Shown here: positions 40,743 through 50,038 of the stretch, piece by piece | Position numbering within the stretch: the stretch's first letter is position 1 | Layout of the letters: every line of letters begins with the position of its first letter | From: Pseudomonas alkylphenolica | GTDB taxonomy: Bacteria; Pseudomonadota; Gammaproteobacteria; Pseudomonadales; Pseudomonadaceae | DNA length: 64,000 nucleotides | Assembly (NCBI RefSeq): GCF_000746525.1 | Contig: NZ_CP009048.1 | Location: 467,501-531,500, forward strand | Direction of reading: 5' to 3' | Translations under genes and position numbers: made by a program | Notes under the pieces: model-generated | Seen by the model: the letters and a program-made list of their open reading frames with translations, nothing else | What the model was told of the DNA's origin: nothing | Databases searched by the model: none

Positions 40743-43133
40743 ATGAAGTCACTGCGCTGCCTGTTGGTTATCGGCTGTTTGTGCTGGTCCTTGATCGCTT
40801 GGGCGACCCCTGCAAGCACGTCGGCTGCTGTGGCTCTCGACCCTGCGCAACAGCAATGGCTCGAGCAGCACCGCAGCCTGCGGGTCGGGCTGGTGTTGCA
40901 GGCGCCGTTTGCCCAGTTCGACCGTCGCCTGCAACAGCTGTATGGGGTCAATGTCGAACTGATGAACTGGTTGGGTCGTTCGCTGGGGCTGGATCTGACC
41001 TGGCGAAACTTCCCGGATCAGGCCGCGCTGGAGCGGGCGCTGGTGGCTGGTGAGGTCGATCTGGCGCCTGGCCTGACCCAGACACCGGCCGGTCTGCGCT
41101 TGTGGCTGTTCAGCGATCCGTACATGCGTGTGCCGCAGTTGATCGTTGGGCCGCGCAGTGGAGCGGTGGCAGTGGATCTTGAAAAACTCGGCGACAATGA
41201 ACGGGTCGCGGTGCGCATGCCCAGCGCGGTGGCCGACTACCTGCGCGCCACCTACTCGAACCTCAATTTGCAGGGCGTTCCCGAGGAGCGTCAGGCGCTG
41301 CAGCTGGTACTCAGCGAACAAGCCCGCTACGCCGTGGTGGATGAAGCGCAGTTGAGCCGGCTGTCGCGCGAAAGCGAGTTCAGCGACCTGGCGGTGGTCG
41401 GCGATATCGGCTTGCCGCAATTGTTGCGCGTTGCCTCGCGACGTGACTGGCCGCAGTTGGCAGAGATTCTTGAGCGCGGTCTGCAGGCGATCCCGGCCAA
41501 GGACCTGGAACAGTTGCACCAGCGCTGGCTGGAACCCAAGTACCCGCGCTTGAGCGAATCGCCGGGTTTCTGGCAGAACCTGGGACTACTGCTTGCCGCG
41601 CTGTTGTTCAGCTGCATTGCCATCGTGGTGTGGCAGCGGCGTCAGTTGCGTCAGCTGGAGCACCACCTGCTGGCTGCGCGGGAGACCATCAGCCAGCGTC
41701 AGGCTCGGGAAGAGGCCTTGCGCTTGAGTCAGTTCTCCATCGACCAGAGTACGGTGGGCATTCTCTGGGTCAACTGGGATAGCCATGTGCGTTATGCCAA
41801 CCGCGCCGCCGAAAACATGCTCGGCTATGCCGAGGGTGCGGTGGTCGACCGGCCACTGATCGACTTCGAGCCCGGCCTGCATATGGACCGCTGGCTTGAA
41901 CTGTGGAAAGGCGCGCGCGCCAGCAACGATGTTGCCCTGCATTTCGAAACCCAGTGCCTGCGCGCCGATGGCAGCCTGCTGCCGGTGGATGTGTCGCTGA
42001 GCTTTTTGCGCTTTCGCGATGCCGAGTACCTGGTGGTGTTTCTCACTGACGTGACCGAACGGCGCCGGGCCCTGGCTGCCTTGCGCGAAAGCGAGGCCAG
42101 GCTCAAGGGGATTGCCGGCAACGTTCCGGGGCTGGTATTCCGGCTTGAGCGCAACCCGGCTGAAGGCGAGCTGGAATTCCCCTACATCAGTGAAGGCAGC
42201 GAGGCTCTGGTCGGCTATACCCCGGCCGCCTTGCAGCATCCGGACATGGGCCTGCGCAACCTGGTTCACCCGGATGACCGGGCCGATTACCACAAGGTCC
42301 AGGACCTGGCCCTGGCCACCGACCGCGACTGGTCCTGGCAAGGGCGCATCCTGACCCGCGAGGGTGAGCAGCGCTGGGCTGATATCAAGGCCAGTACCCG
42401 TAGCCTGGGCGATGGCCGCGTGGTCTGGGACGGCGTGGTCTGGGACATTACCCAGAGCAAGCGGGCCGAGCTGGAGCTGGCCCGCTCCCAGGAGCAATTG
42501 CGCGATCTGTCGGCGCACCTGGAAAGCGTTCGTGAAGAAGAGAAAGCTCGTATCGCCCGGGAAGTGCATGACGAACTGGGGCAGATGCTGACAGTGCTCA
42601 AACTGGAAACGTCGATGTGCGAGCTGGCCTACGCTGACCTTGATCCCGGCCTCAACGAGCGCCTGGGCAGCATGAAACGCCTGATTGCCCAGCTGTTCCA
42701 GTTGGTTCGAGATGTCGCCACCGCGTTGCGACCGCCGATTCTGGATGCCGGCATCGCCTCGGCGATCGAGTGGCAGGCCCGGCGTTTCGAGGCGCGCACG
42801 CAGATTCCTTGTCTGGTCCAGGTCCCGGAAAACCTGCCGCCTTTGAGCGATGCCAAAGCCATTGGCCTGTTCCGCATCCTGCAGGAGGCGCTGACCAATG
42901 TCATGCGTCACGCCCAGGCGCATACTGTGCAGATCAGCTTGAGCCTGGACGGTCGCACCCTGCGTTTGACGGTTATCGACGATGGTATCGGCTTTGCGCT
43001 GGATGAAAACCGCCCGACATCTTTCGGTCTGGTCGGGATGCGGGAACGGGTACTGATGCTGGGCGGACAAATGACCCTGGAGAGCGAACCGGGCGAGGGC
43101 ACTAGCCTGAGCGTGGCGATTCCCCTGAAATAG
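40743..43133 (+). CDS. Sensor histidine kinase with periplasmic binding domain and two PAS domains
   Basis: 796-aa NarX/UhpB-type kinase. Signal peptide (1-22), SBP_bac_3 periplasmic ligand domain (about 45-265), membrane helix (about 278-297), PAS domains (about 325-440 and 450-572), HisKA_3 dimerisation domain with phospho-acceptor H609 in ARIAREVHDELGQML, and a C-terminal ATPase (QEALTNVMRHAQAH, DDGIGFALDE, GLVGMRERV). It is followed after 10 bp by a NarL-type response regulator, its expected partner. The ligand is unknown; the binding domain resembles that of amino-acid transport proteins. Confidence 0.93.
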   Translation: MKSLRCLLVIGCLCWSLIAWATPASTSAAVALDPAQQQWLEQHRSLRVGLVLQAPFAQFDRRLQQLYGVNVELMNWLGRSLGLDLTWRNFPDQAALERALVAGEVDLAPGLTQTPAGLRLWLFSDPYMRVPQLIVGPRSGAVAVDLEKLGDNERVAVRMPSAVADYLRATYSNLNLQGVPEERQALQLVLSEQARYAVVDEAQLSRLSRESEFSDLAVVGDIGLPQLLRVASRRDWPQLAEILERGLQAIPAKDLEQLHQRWLEPKYPRLSESPGFWQNLGLLLAALLFSCIAIVVWQRRQLRQLEHHLLAARETISQRQAREEALRLSQFSIDQSTVGILWVNWDSHVRYANRAAENMLGYAEGAVVDRPLIDFEPGLHMDRWLELWKGARASNDVALHFETQCLRADGSLLPVDVSLSFLRFRDAEYLVVFLTDVTERRRALAALRESEARLKGIAGNVPGLVFRLERNPAEGELEFPYISEGSEALVGYTPAALQHPDMGLRNLVHPDDRADYHKVQDLALATDRDWSWQGRILTREGEQRWADIKASTRSLGDGRVVWDGVVWDITQSKRAELELARSQEQLRDLSAHLESVREEEKARIAREVHDELGQMLTVLKLETSMCELAYADLDPGLNERLGSMKRLIAQLFQLVRDVATALRPPILDAGIASAIEWQARRFEARTQIPCLVQVPENLPPLSDAKAIGLFRILQEALTNVMRHAQAHTVQISLSLDGRTLRLTVIDDGIGFALDENRPTSFGLVGMRERVLMLGGQMTLESEPGEGTSLSVAIPLK

Positions 43134-43143
43134 GAGCGGTATT

Positions 43144-43773
43144 GTGATTCGAGTTCTGGTTGCCGAAGACCACACCATCGTTCGTGAAGGCATCAAGCAG
43201 TTGATTGGCCTAGCCAAGGATATGCAGGTGGCAGGGGAGGCCGGTAATGGCGAGCAATTGCTGGAGACTTTGCGGCATACCGACTGCGAAGTGGTGTTGC
43301 TGGATATCTCCATGCCTGGGGTCAATGGCCTTGAGGCGATTCCGCGGATCCGCGCCTTGAGCAACCCGCCAGCGATCCTGGTGCTGTCGATGCATGACGA
43401 GGCGCAGATGGCCGCGCGGGCGCTGAAGGTCGGTGCTGCGGGCTATGCGACCAAGGACAGCGATCCGGCCTTGTTGCTGACGGCCATTCGGCGGGTGGCC
43501 GGCGGTGGTCGGTATATTGATCCGGATCTGGCTGACCGGATGGTCTTCGAGGTCGGCCTGACTGACGCCCGGCCCCTGCATTCGCTGCTGTCGGAGCGCG
43601 AGTTTTCGGTGTTCGAGCGCCTGGCCCAGGGCGCCAACGTCAACGACATTGCCCAGCAGCTGGCACTGAGCAACAAGACCATCAGCACCCACAAGGCGCG
43701 CCTGATGCAGAAGCTCAATGTGAACTCGCTGGCGGAGTTGGTGAAGTACGCCATGGAGCACAAGTTGCTCTGA
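43144..43773 (+). CDS. NarL/LuxR-type response regulator
   Basis: 209-aa regulator with a receiver domain whose phospho-acceptor is D54 (VVLLDISMPGVNGLEAI), acidic residues E8/D9 (VLVAEDH) and a switch lysine in YATKDSD. The C-terminal LuxR-type helix-turn-helix (about 145-205) reads FERLAQGANVNDIAQQLALS then NKTISTHKARLMQKL. Pairs with the upstream kinase. The regulon is not evident; the downstream polyamine transporter starts about 200 bp away after a REP element and may be unrelated. Confidence 0.93.
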   Translation: MIRVLVAEDHTIVREGIKQLIGLAKDMQVAGEAGNGEQLLETLRHTDCEVVLLDISMPGVNGLEAIPRIRALSNPPAILVLSMHDEAQMAARALKVGAAGYATKDSDPALLLTAIRRVAGGGRYIDPDLADRMVFEVGLTDARPLHSLLSEREFSVFERLAQGANVNDIAQQLALSNKTISTHKARLMQKLNVNSLAELVKYAMEHKLL

Positions 43774-43789
43774 GTGTTCTGATTGCGAC

Positions 43790-43825
43790 ATCGCGGGGCT
43801 GTGGGAGCGGGCTTGCCCCGCGATG
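43790..43825. repeat. REP unit with a shortened mate
   Basis: A full unit GTGGGAGCGGGCTTGCCCCG plus CGA lies at 43801-43823. The opposing unit is reduced to ATCGCGGGGC, giving a hairpin (ATCGCGGGGC with GCCCCGCGAT) between the response regulator and the ABC transporter operon. It may act as terminator for the two-component pair. No other gene is seen in 43774-43974. Confidence 0.85.
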
Positions 43826-43974
43826 ACATATCCAAAAACGCCATCCTTGTAGGGCAATCCCTACCCCAAGCCTTCCATCCCGCTGATACCAATCTCTCTC
43901 CACCCCCGATTTGCGCCGCCTCGCCCCTTCACTAGGCTGTCAGCACGGCAGTCATCCAACAAGAAGGTACGGGT

Positions 43975-45099
43975 ATGAGTGAGGTGAATTCGAGCGCTGC
44001 AGCCGGCGAAGTGCTGGTCAGCTTCCGCGGTGTGCAGAAGAGCTATGACGGCGAAACGTTGATCGTCAAAGACCTCAATCTGGATATTCGCAAAGGCGAA
44101 TTCCTGACCTTGCTCGGCCCTTCCGGCTCCGGCAAGACCACCAGCCTGATGATGCTGGCAGGCTTCGAGACCCCGACCGCCGGCGAAATCCAGCTGGCCG
44201 GACGCTCGATCAACAACGTGCCGCCGCACAAACGCGACATCGGCATGGTGTTCCAGAACTACGCACTGTTCCCGCACATGACCGTGGCGGAGAACCTCGC
44301 CTTCCCTTTGAGTGTGCGCAACCTGAGCAAGACCGACATCAGCGAGCGGGTCAAGCGCGTGCTCAACATGGTCCAGCTCGATGCGTTCGCCAAGCGCTAT
44401 CCCGGCCAGTTGTCCGGCGGCCAGCAGCAGCGGGTGGCCCTGGCGCGGGCATTGGTGTTCGAGCCACAGCTGGTGCTGATGGACGAACCGCTCGGCGCGC
44501 TCGACAAGCAGCTGCGTGAACACATGCAGATGGAAATCAAACACCTGCACCAGCGCCTGGGCGTCACCGTGGTGTATGTGACCCACGACCAGGGCGAAGC
44601 TCTGACCATGTCTGATCGCGTGGCCGTGTTCCATCAGGGCGAAATCCAGCAGATCGCCGATCCGCGCACGCTCTATGAAGAGCCGAAGAACACCTTCGTC
44701 GCCAACTTCATCGGTGAAAACAACCGCATCAATGGCCGCCTGATCAGTCAGGACGGCGAGCGTTGCCTGGTGCAGCTGGCCCGCGGTGAGAAGGTCGAGG
44801 CATTGGCGGTCAATGTCGGCCAGAGCGGCGAACCGGTGACCCTGTCGATCCGCCCCGAGCGCGTACGCCTCAATGGCCACAGCGAGAGCTGCGTCAACCG
44901 CTTCTCCGGGCGGGTGGCCGAATTCATCTATCTGGGTGACCACGTACGGGTGCGCCTGGAGGTGTGCGGCAAGGCCGATTTCTTCGTGAAGCAGCCGATT
45001 GCTGAACTCGACCCGGCCCTGGCCGTGGGCGACGTGGTACCGCTTGGCTGGGAAGTGGAGCACGCCCGCGCGCTCGATCCGATCCTGGAAGCCAATTGA
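43975..45099 (+). CDS. Polyamine-type ABC transporter ATP-binding protein (PotA-like)
   Basis: 374-aa ATPase that powers uptake through the two permeases encoded downstream. Walker [18 protein letters not shown] at about 44-60, Q-loop [12 protein letters not shown], signature [16 protein letters not shown], and Walker [16 protein letters not shown] are all intact. A C-terminal TOBE domain (about 290-365) is typical of the PotA/spermidine-putrescine group. Substrate is inferred from family resemblance of the whole operon; other cations or amino-acid derivatives are possible. AAGAAGG precedes the ATG. Confidence 0.93.
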   Translation: MSEVNSSAAAGEVLVSFRGVQKSYDGETLIVKDLNLDIRKGEFLTLLGPSGSGKTTSLMMLAGFETPTAGEIQLAGRSINNVPPHKRDIGMVFQNYALFPHMTVAENLAFPLSVRNLSKTDISERVKRVLNMVQLDAFAKRYPGQLSGGQQQRVALARALVFEPQLVLMDEPLGALDKQLREHMQMEIKHLHQRLGVTVVYVTHDQGEALTMSDRVAVFHQGEIQQIADPRTLYEEPKNTFVANFIGENNRINGRLISQDGERCLVQLARGEKVEALAVNVGQSGEPVTLSIRPERVRLNGHSESCVNRFSGRVAEFIYLGDHVRVRLEVCGKADFFVKQPIAELDPALAVGDVVPLGWEVEHARALDPILEAN

Positions 45100-45139
45100 A
45101 GGTTTGCTTCACCAACCCTGTACTGTGGAGAAAATAATA

Positions 45140-46174
45140 ATGCTAAAGCACTTGAAGTTGACCGCTCTGACGCTGGGGCTGTTTGCGGCGGGCCAGGCCA
45201 TGGCGGCGGCTGACCTGACCGTGATCTCTTTCGGTGGTGCCAACAAGGCAGCCCAGACCAAAGCGTTCTACGAGCCATGGGAAAAGGCTGGCAACGGCAA
45301 GATCGTTGCGGGCGAGTACAACGGCGAAATGGCCAAGGTCAAAGCCATGGTCGACACCAAGAGCGTGTCCTGGAACCTGGTCGAGGTCGAGTCGCCGGAA
45401 CTGGCCCGTGGGTGTGACGAAGGCATGTTCGAAGAACTCGATCCGGCGCTGTTCGGCGACGAGGCCGACTATGTCCCAGGTGCTATCCAACCGTGCGGCG
45501 TCGGCTTCTTCGTCTGGTCCACGGTGATGGCTTACAACGCCGACAAACTGAAAACCGCGCCAACCAGCTGGGCCGATTTCTGGGACACCAAGCAGTTCCC
45601 GGGCAAGCGTGGTCTGCGCAAGGGCGCCAAGTACACACTGGAATTCGCCCTGATGGCCGACGGTGTCGCGCCTAAAGATGTCTACAAGGTACTCGGCACC
45701 AAAGAAGGCCAGGATCGCGCCTTCAAGAAACTCGACGAACTCAAGCCAAGCATCCAGTGGTGGGAAGCTGGCGCTCAGCCGCCACAGTACCTGGCCTCGG
45801 GTGACGTAGTCATGAGCTCGGCCTACAACGGCCGGATCGCCGCAGTACAGAAAGAAAGCAACCTGAAGGTGGTATGGAACGGCGGCATCTACGATTTCGA
45901 CGCCTGGGCCATTCCAAAGGGCGCGAAAAATGCCGAAGAAGCCAAGAAGTTCATCGCCTATTCGGTCAAGCCTGAGCAGCAGAAGATCTACTCGGAAAAC
46001 ATTGCCTACGGTCCGGCCAACTCCAAAGCGGTGAGCCTGCTCTCCGACGAGATCAAGAAAGACATGCCGACCACCCCGGAAAACATTGCCAACCAGGTGC
46101 AGATTGACGTCGCCTTCTGGGCCGACAACAGCGAGCAACTGGAGCAACGCTTCAACGCCTGGGCTGCCAAGTAA
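45140..46174 (+). CDS. Polyamine-type ABC transporter periplasmic binding protein
   Basis: 344-aa solute-binding protein with a cleavable signal peptide (MLKHLKLTALTLGLFAAGQA, cleavage near MAAAD). The mature protein begins LTVISFGGANKAAQTKAF, as in PotD/PotF-type proteins. The aromatic-rich DVVMSSAYNGRIAAVQ and YDFDAWAIPKGAKN segments are typical of the ligand cleft. I start at the ATG at 45140 (GGAG upstream); the open frame from 44999 overlaps the ATPase gene. It feeds the permeases that follow. Confidence 0.93.
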   Translation: MLKHLKLTALTLGLFAAGQAMAAADLTVISFGGANKAAQTKAFYEPWEKAGNGKIVAGEYNGEMAKVKAMVDTKSVSWNLVEVESPELARGCDEGMFEELDPALFGDEADYVPGAIQPCGVGFFVWSTVMAYNADKLKTAPTSWADFWDTKQFPGKRGLRKGAKYTLEFALMADGVAPKDVYKVLGTKEGQDRAFKKLDELKPSIQWWEAGAQPPQYLASGDVVMSSAYNGRIAAVQKESNLKVVWNGGIYDFDAWAIPKGAKNAEEAKKFIAYSVKPEQQKIYSENIAYGPANSKAVSLLSDEIKKDMPTTPENIANQVQIDVAFWADNSEQLEQRFNAWAAK

Positions 46175-46238
46175 GGTCGGCTGATGGAGCGTCGGCACGT
46201 CGCCGACGCTTCCTGTTCTCAAGATTTCGGAGTTCGCT

Positions 46239-47486
46239 ATGGCCATCGCAGTGCCCCTGAATGAAGGCGCCGGTTCCACACTCAAGCAGCGTCTGGCGCG
46301 TGCCGAGCGGGTCAACCGCTGGAAGGCGCAAGCCCTGATCGCGCCGCTGGCGCTGTTCCTGCTGCTGGTTTTCCTGGTGCCGATTGCCGCGCTGCTCTAC
46401 AAGAGCGTCGGTAACCCGGAAGTTGTCACAGGCTTGCCGCAGACCGTTGCGGCGGTCACGCAGTGGGACGGCAAGGGCCTGCCGGACGAATCGGTGTACA
46501 AGGCACTGAGCGAAGACCTTGGCCAGGCGCGCAAGAACCAGACACTCGGCGACACCTCCAAGCGTCTGAACATGGAGCTGGCCGGCTATCGCAGCCTGCT
46601 GGCGAAAACCGCTCGAGCCTTGCCGTTCAAGACCGAGCCGGCTTCTTATAAAGAAGCACTGCAAGAGCTGGACGAGCGCTGGGGCGATCCGGCCTACTGG
46701 CAGGCCATTCGTCGTAACACCAGTAGCGTCACCCCGTTCTACCTGTTGGCGGCTCTGGATCACCGCATCGATGATCTCGGCGAGCTGGCCAAGGCTACCC
46801 CGGACCAGGCCATTTACCTGGACATCTTCACCCGTACCCTGTGGATGGGCTTTGTCATCACCGCCATCTGCCTGGTGCTGGCTTATCCGCTGGCCTATTT
46901 GCTGGCCAACCTGCCAACCCGGCAGAGCAACCTGTTGATGATCCTGGTACTGCTGCCGTTCTGGACTTCGATCCTGGTGCGGGTTGCCGCCTGGATCGTG
47001 CTGTTGCAATCGGGTGGCTTGATCAACAGCGCGCTGATGGCCGTGGGGATCATCGACAAACCGCTGGAGCTGGTATTCAACCGCACCGGTGTGTACATCT
47101 CCATGGTCCACATTCTGCTGCCGTTCATGATCCTGCCGATCTACAGCGTGATGAAGGGCATCTCACCCACCTACATGCGTGCGGCGATCTCCCTGGGCTG
47201 CCATCCGTTCACCAGCTTCTGGCGGGTGTACTTCCCGCAGACCTACGCAGGTGTAGGCGCGGGCTGTCTGCTGGTGTTCATCCTGGCCATCGGCTACTAC
47301 ATCACCCCGGCGCTGCTCGGCAGCCCGAACGACCAGATGGTCAGCTACTTCGTGGCGTTCTATACCAACACCAGCATCAACTGGGGCATGGCTACTGCGT
47401 TGGGCGGTCTGCTGCTGCTCGCTACTGTCATTCTGTACCTGATCTATAGCTGGCTGGTCGGCGCCAGCCGCCTGCGTCTGAGCTGA
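46239..47486 (+). CDS. Polyamine-type ABC transporter permease (PotB-like) with large periplasmic insert
   Basis: 415-aa inner-membrane permease. A first membrane helix (about 30-52, LIAPLALFLLLVFLVPIAAL) is followed by an unusually long hydrophilic segment (about 55-195) before the remaining five helices. The EAA-type loop contacting the ATPase is RAAISLGCHPFTSFWRVYFP. PotB proteins are usually about 285 aa, so the insert adds about 130 residues, presumably in the periplasm between TM1 and TM2. It precedes the second permease by 11 bp. Confidence 0.92.
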   Translation: MAIAVPLNEGAGSTLKQRLARAERVNRWKAQALIAPLALFLLLVFLVPIAALLYKSVGNPEVVTGLPQTVAAVTQWDGKGLPDESVYKALSEDLGQARKNQTLGDTSKRLNMELAGYRSLLAKTARALPFKTEPASYKEALQELDERWGDPAYWQAIRRNTSSVTPFYLLAALDHRIDDLGELAKATPDQAIYLDIFTRTLWMGFVITAICLVLAYPLAYLLANLPTRQSNLLMILVLLPFWTSILVRVAAWIVLLQSGGLINSALMAVGIIDKPLELVFNRTGVYISMVHILLPFMILPIYSVMKGISPTYMRAAISLGCHPFTSFWRVYFPQTYAGVGAGCLLVFILAIGYYITPALLGSPNDQMVSYFVAFYTNTSINWGMATALGGLLLLATVILYLIYSWLVGASRLRLS

Positions 47487-47497
47487 GGAGCGTTGTC

Positions 47498-48325
47498 ATG
47501 CTGAGCCCTTACATGTCGCCCGTTGAGCGGGTCTGGTTCTACAGTTTGCGCATCCTCTGCGGGCTGATCCTGTTGTTCCTGGTGTTACCGGTACTGGTGA
47601 TCATTCCGTTGTCGTTCAACTCCGGCAGCTTCCTGGTCTATCCGCTGCAAGGCTTTTCGTTGCAGTGGTACCACGACTTCTTTGCCTCGGCCGAGTGGAT
47701 GCGGGCGTTGAAGAACAGCATCATCGTCGCCCCGGCGGCGACCGCGCTGGCCATGGTCTTTGGCACCCTGGCGTCGATCGGCCTGACCCGCGGTGACTTC
47801 CCCGGCAAGCCACTGATCATGGCTCTGGTGATTTCGCCGATGGTGGTGCCGGTGGTGATCATCGGTGTCGCCAGCTACCTGTTCTTCGCGCCGCTGGGCA
47901 TGGGTAACAGCTTCATTTCGCTGATTCTGGTGCATGCGGTGCTGGGTGTGCCGTTCGTCATCATCACTGTGTCGGCGACCCTGCAGGGCTTCAACTACAA
48001 CCTAGTGCGTGCGGCTGCCAGCCTGGGGGCTTCGCCGCTGACGGCCTTCCGTCGGGTGACCTTGCCACTGATTGCCCCCGGGGTGATCTCCGGCGCCCTG
48101 TTTGCCTTTGCCACCTCGTTCGACGAAGTGGTGGTGACCCTGTTCCTCGCCGGCCCCGAGCAGGCGACCCTGCCACGGCAGATGTTCAGCGGTATCCGCG
48201 AGAACCTCAGCCCGACCATCGCCGCGGCGGCGACCTTGCTGATTGCGTTCTCGGTCCTCTTGTTGCTGACCTTGGAATGGCTACGTGGGCGTAGTGAAAA
48301 ACTGCGGACTCAGCAACCGGGTTGA
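47498..48325 (+). CDS. Polyamine-type ABC transporter permease (PotC-like)
   Basis: 275-aa membrane permease of normal family length with six predicted helices and the EAA loop VRAAASLGASPLTAFRRVTL. It heterodimerises with the preceding permease. It is the last gene of the four-gene operon; an inverted REP pair starts 5 bp after its stop. Confidence 0.94.
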   Translation: MLSPYMSPVERVWFYSLRILCGLILLFLVLPVLVIIPLSFNSGSFLVYPLQGFSLQWYHDFFASAEWMRALKNSIIVAPAATALAMVFGTLASIGLTRGDFPGKPLIMALVISPMVVPVVIIGVASYLFFAPLGMGNSFISLILVHAVLGVPFVIITVSATLQGFNYNLVRAAASLGASPLTAFRRVTLPLIAPGVISGALFAFATSFDEVVVTLFLAGPEQATLPRQMFSGIRENLSPTIAAAATLLIAFSVLLLLTLEWLRGRSEKLRTQQPG

Positions 48326-48330
48326 ATTTA

Positions 48331-48385
48331 TCGCGGGGCAAGCCCGCTCCTACCGAGTCCCAGTGGGAGCGGGCTTGCCCCGCGA
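48331..48385. repeat. Inverted REP pair
   Basis: Two 23-bp units in opposite orientation (48331-48353 and 48363-48385), 9 bp apart, between the ABC operon and rpe. Position right after the last permease stop suggests a role in ending or stabilising the operon mRNA. Confidence 0.9.
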
Positions 48386-48479
48386 TCGACTTCCGACGAC
48401 CGCTTTGATACCGGTCAGCCCATGGCCATTCGCCTGAGGTACAATGCGCGCCACTGTGATTCTGCCCTACAGGTGCGCC

Positions 48480-49154
48480 ATGCAGCCCTACGCAATTGCC
48501 CCCTCGATTCTTTCTGCCGACTTCGCTCGCCTGGGCGAGGAGGTCGACAATGTACTGGCCGCTGGTGCCGACATCGTTCACTTCGACGTAATGGACAACC
48601 ACTACGTACCGAACCTGACCATCGGCCCTATGGTCTGCACCGCACTGCGCAAGTACGGCATCACCGCGCCGATCGACGTGCACCTGATGGTCAGCCCGGT
48701 CGACCGCATCATCGGCGACTTCATCGAAGCGGGCGCCAGCTACATTACCTTCCATCCGGAAGCCACCCTGCACATCGATCGTTCACTACAGTTGATTCGT
48801 GACGGTGGTTGCAAGGCCGGCCTGGTGTTCAACCCGGCAACCCCGCTCGACACCCTCAAGTACGTGATGGACAAGGTCGACATGATCCTGTTGATGAGCG
48901 TCAACCCAGGTTTTGGCGGTCAGAAATTCATTCCCGGCACCCTCGACAAGCTGCGCGAAGCCCGTGCGCTGATTGATGCCAGCGGCCGCGATATCCGTCT
49001 GGAAATCGACGGTGGGGTGAATGTGAACAACATTCGTGAGATCGCTGCCGCCGGTGCCGATACCTTCGTCGCCGGTTCGGCGATCTTCAATACCCCGAAC
49101 TACCAGGAGGTCATTGCCAAGATGCATGCCGAACTGGCCCTGGCGCGCCCATGA
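48480..49154 (+). CDS. rpe: Ribulose-phosphate 3-epimerase
   Basis: 224-aa TIM-barrel enzyme that interconverts ribulose-5-phosphate and xylulose-5-phosphate in the pentose phosphate pathway. It begins [20 protein letters not shown]; metal ligands are in [17 protein letters not shown] and [11 protein letters not shown], and the catalytic Asp is in [13 protein letters not shown] start at the ATG at 48480; an ATG at 48444 lies beside a TACAAT -10-like box (48440-48445), so it is more likely promoter than coding. The 3' end overlaps gph by 4 bases. Confidence 0.97.
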   Translation: MQPYAIAPSILSADFARLGEEVDNVLAAGADIVHFDVMDNHYVPNLTIGPMVCTALRKYGITAPIDVHLMVSPVDRIIGDFIEAGASYITFHPEATLHIDRSLQLIRDGGCKAGLVFNPATPLDTLKYVMDKVDMILLMSVNPGFGGQKFIPGTLDKLREARALIDASGRDIRLEIDGGVNVNNIREIAAAGADTFVAGSAIFNTPNYQEVIAKMHAELALARP

Positions 49155-49969
49155 GCGGCTTCGAGCAGCTGTTCCCCGGCGCACTGCCCAAACTGGTGAT
49201 GTTTGATCTGGACGGTACCCTGATCGATTCGGTACCGGACCTGGCAGCGGCGGTGGATAACATGCTGCTCGAAATGGGGCGCAAGCCCGCTGGCCTGGAG
49301 GCGGTACGCCACTGGGTCGGTAATGGTGCCCCGGTGCTGGTGCGCCGGGCCCTGGCCGGTGGTCTGGATCATGCCGACGTCGATGAAGACGAGGCAGAAA
49401 AAGGCCTGGAGTTGTTCCTGCAGGCCTATGCCGACAACCACCAGCTAACCGTGGTGTACCCCGGCGTGCGCGACACGCTCAAGTGGTTGCACAAACAGGG
49501 CGTGGAAATGGCCCTGATCACCAACAAGCCGGAGCGCTTTGTCGCGCCGTTGCTCGACCAGATGAAAATCGGTCGTTATTTTCGCTGGATCATCGGTGGC
49601 GACACGCTGCCGCAGAAGAAGCCCGATCCGGCAGCATTGCTGTTCGTCATGAAAATGGCCAACGTCTCGGCTGAAGCCGCCTTGTTCGTTGGCGATTCGC
49701 GCAGCGACGTGCTGGCGGCCAAAGCAGCCGGGGTCAAGTGCGTGGGCTTGAGCTATGGCTACAATCACGGACGGCCGATCAGCGAAGAAGAGCCGTGCCT
49801 GGTCATCGATGACCTGCGTGCGCTGTTGCCCGGTTGCTTAGATGCGGCCACTGGGATAACGTTGGCTGACGTTCATTCCCCCAAAGATCGAGATTCCATC
49901 GTGGCGGTTACCGGCAAACTCTGGATGAAAGTCATCAAGGCCCTGGCCCGTTGGCGTTGGCGCGCCTGA
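49151..49969 (+). CDS. gph: Phosphoglycolate phosphatase Gph, C-terminus doubling as trp leader
   Basis: HAD-superfamily phosphatase of 272 aa that removes 2-phosphoglycolate formed during DNA repair. The nucleophile motif is [14 protein letters not shown] (D19, D21), followed by LITNKPERF and [16 protein letters not shown]. After the HAD fold ends (about residue 230) there is a tail finishing [14 protein letters not shown]. This tail is nearly identical to the end of the free leader peptide upstream of trpG (MRVIKAHARWRWRA) and sits directly before a hairpin preceding trpE. The tail is therefore probably there for tryptophan sensing rather than phosphatase activity (inference). Confidence 0.94.
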   Translation: MSGFEQLFPGALPKLVMFDLDGTLIDSVPDLAAAVDNMLLEMGRKPAGLEAVRHWVGNGAPVLVRRALAGGLDHADVDEDEAEKGLELFLQAYADNHQLTVVYPGVRDTLKWLHKQGVEMALITNKPERFVAPLLDQMKIGRYFRWIIGGDTLPQKKPDPAALLFVMKMANVSAEAALFVGDSRSDVLAAKAAGVKCVGLSYGYNHGRPISEEEPCLVIDDLRALLPGCLDAATGITLADVHSPKDRDSIVAVTGKLWMKVIKALARWRWRA

Positions 49970-50010
49970 CTGTTCGCTGCCGGCCGTTGCCGGCCCGTTT
50001 GCCTGTTTGA
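49916..50010 (+). promoter_or_regulatory. trpE attenuation leader and hairpin
   Basis: Two Trp codons (49952-49954 and 49958-49960) separated by one Arg codon lie at the end of gph, possibly also translated from the internal ATG at 49924 as a 15-residue peptide. After the TGA, GCCGGC (49979-49984) and GCCGGC (49989-49994) make a hairpin followed by CCGTTTGCCTGTTTG. This is the layout of a tryptophan attenuator controlling trpE. The upstream GTTGGCGTTGGCGCG could form the competing antiterminator. Structure assignment is by eye. Confidence 0.6.
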
Positions 50011-50038
50011 CCCATTTGCTGTTTGCCACGAGGCTATC

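Noticed and set aside
49151-49969. A frameshift or erroneous extension at the gph C-terminus
   Set aside because: The tail is in frame, uses normal codons and is matched by the trpG leader, so it is a genuine feature and not a sequencing error.
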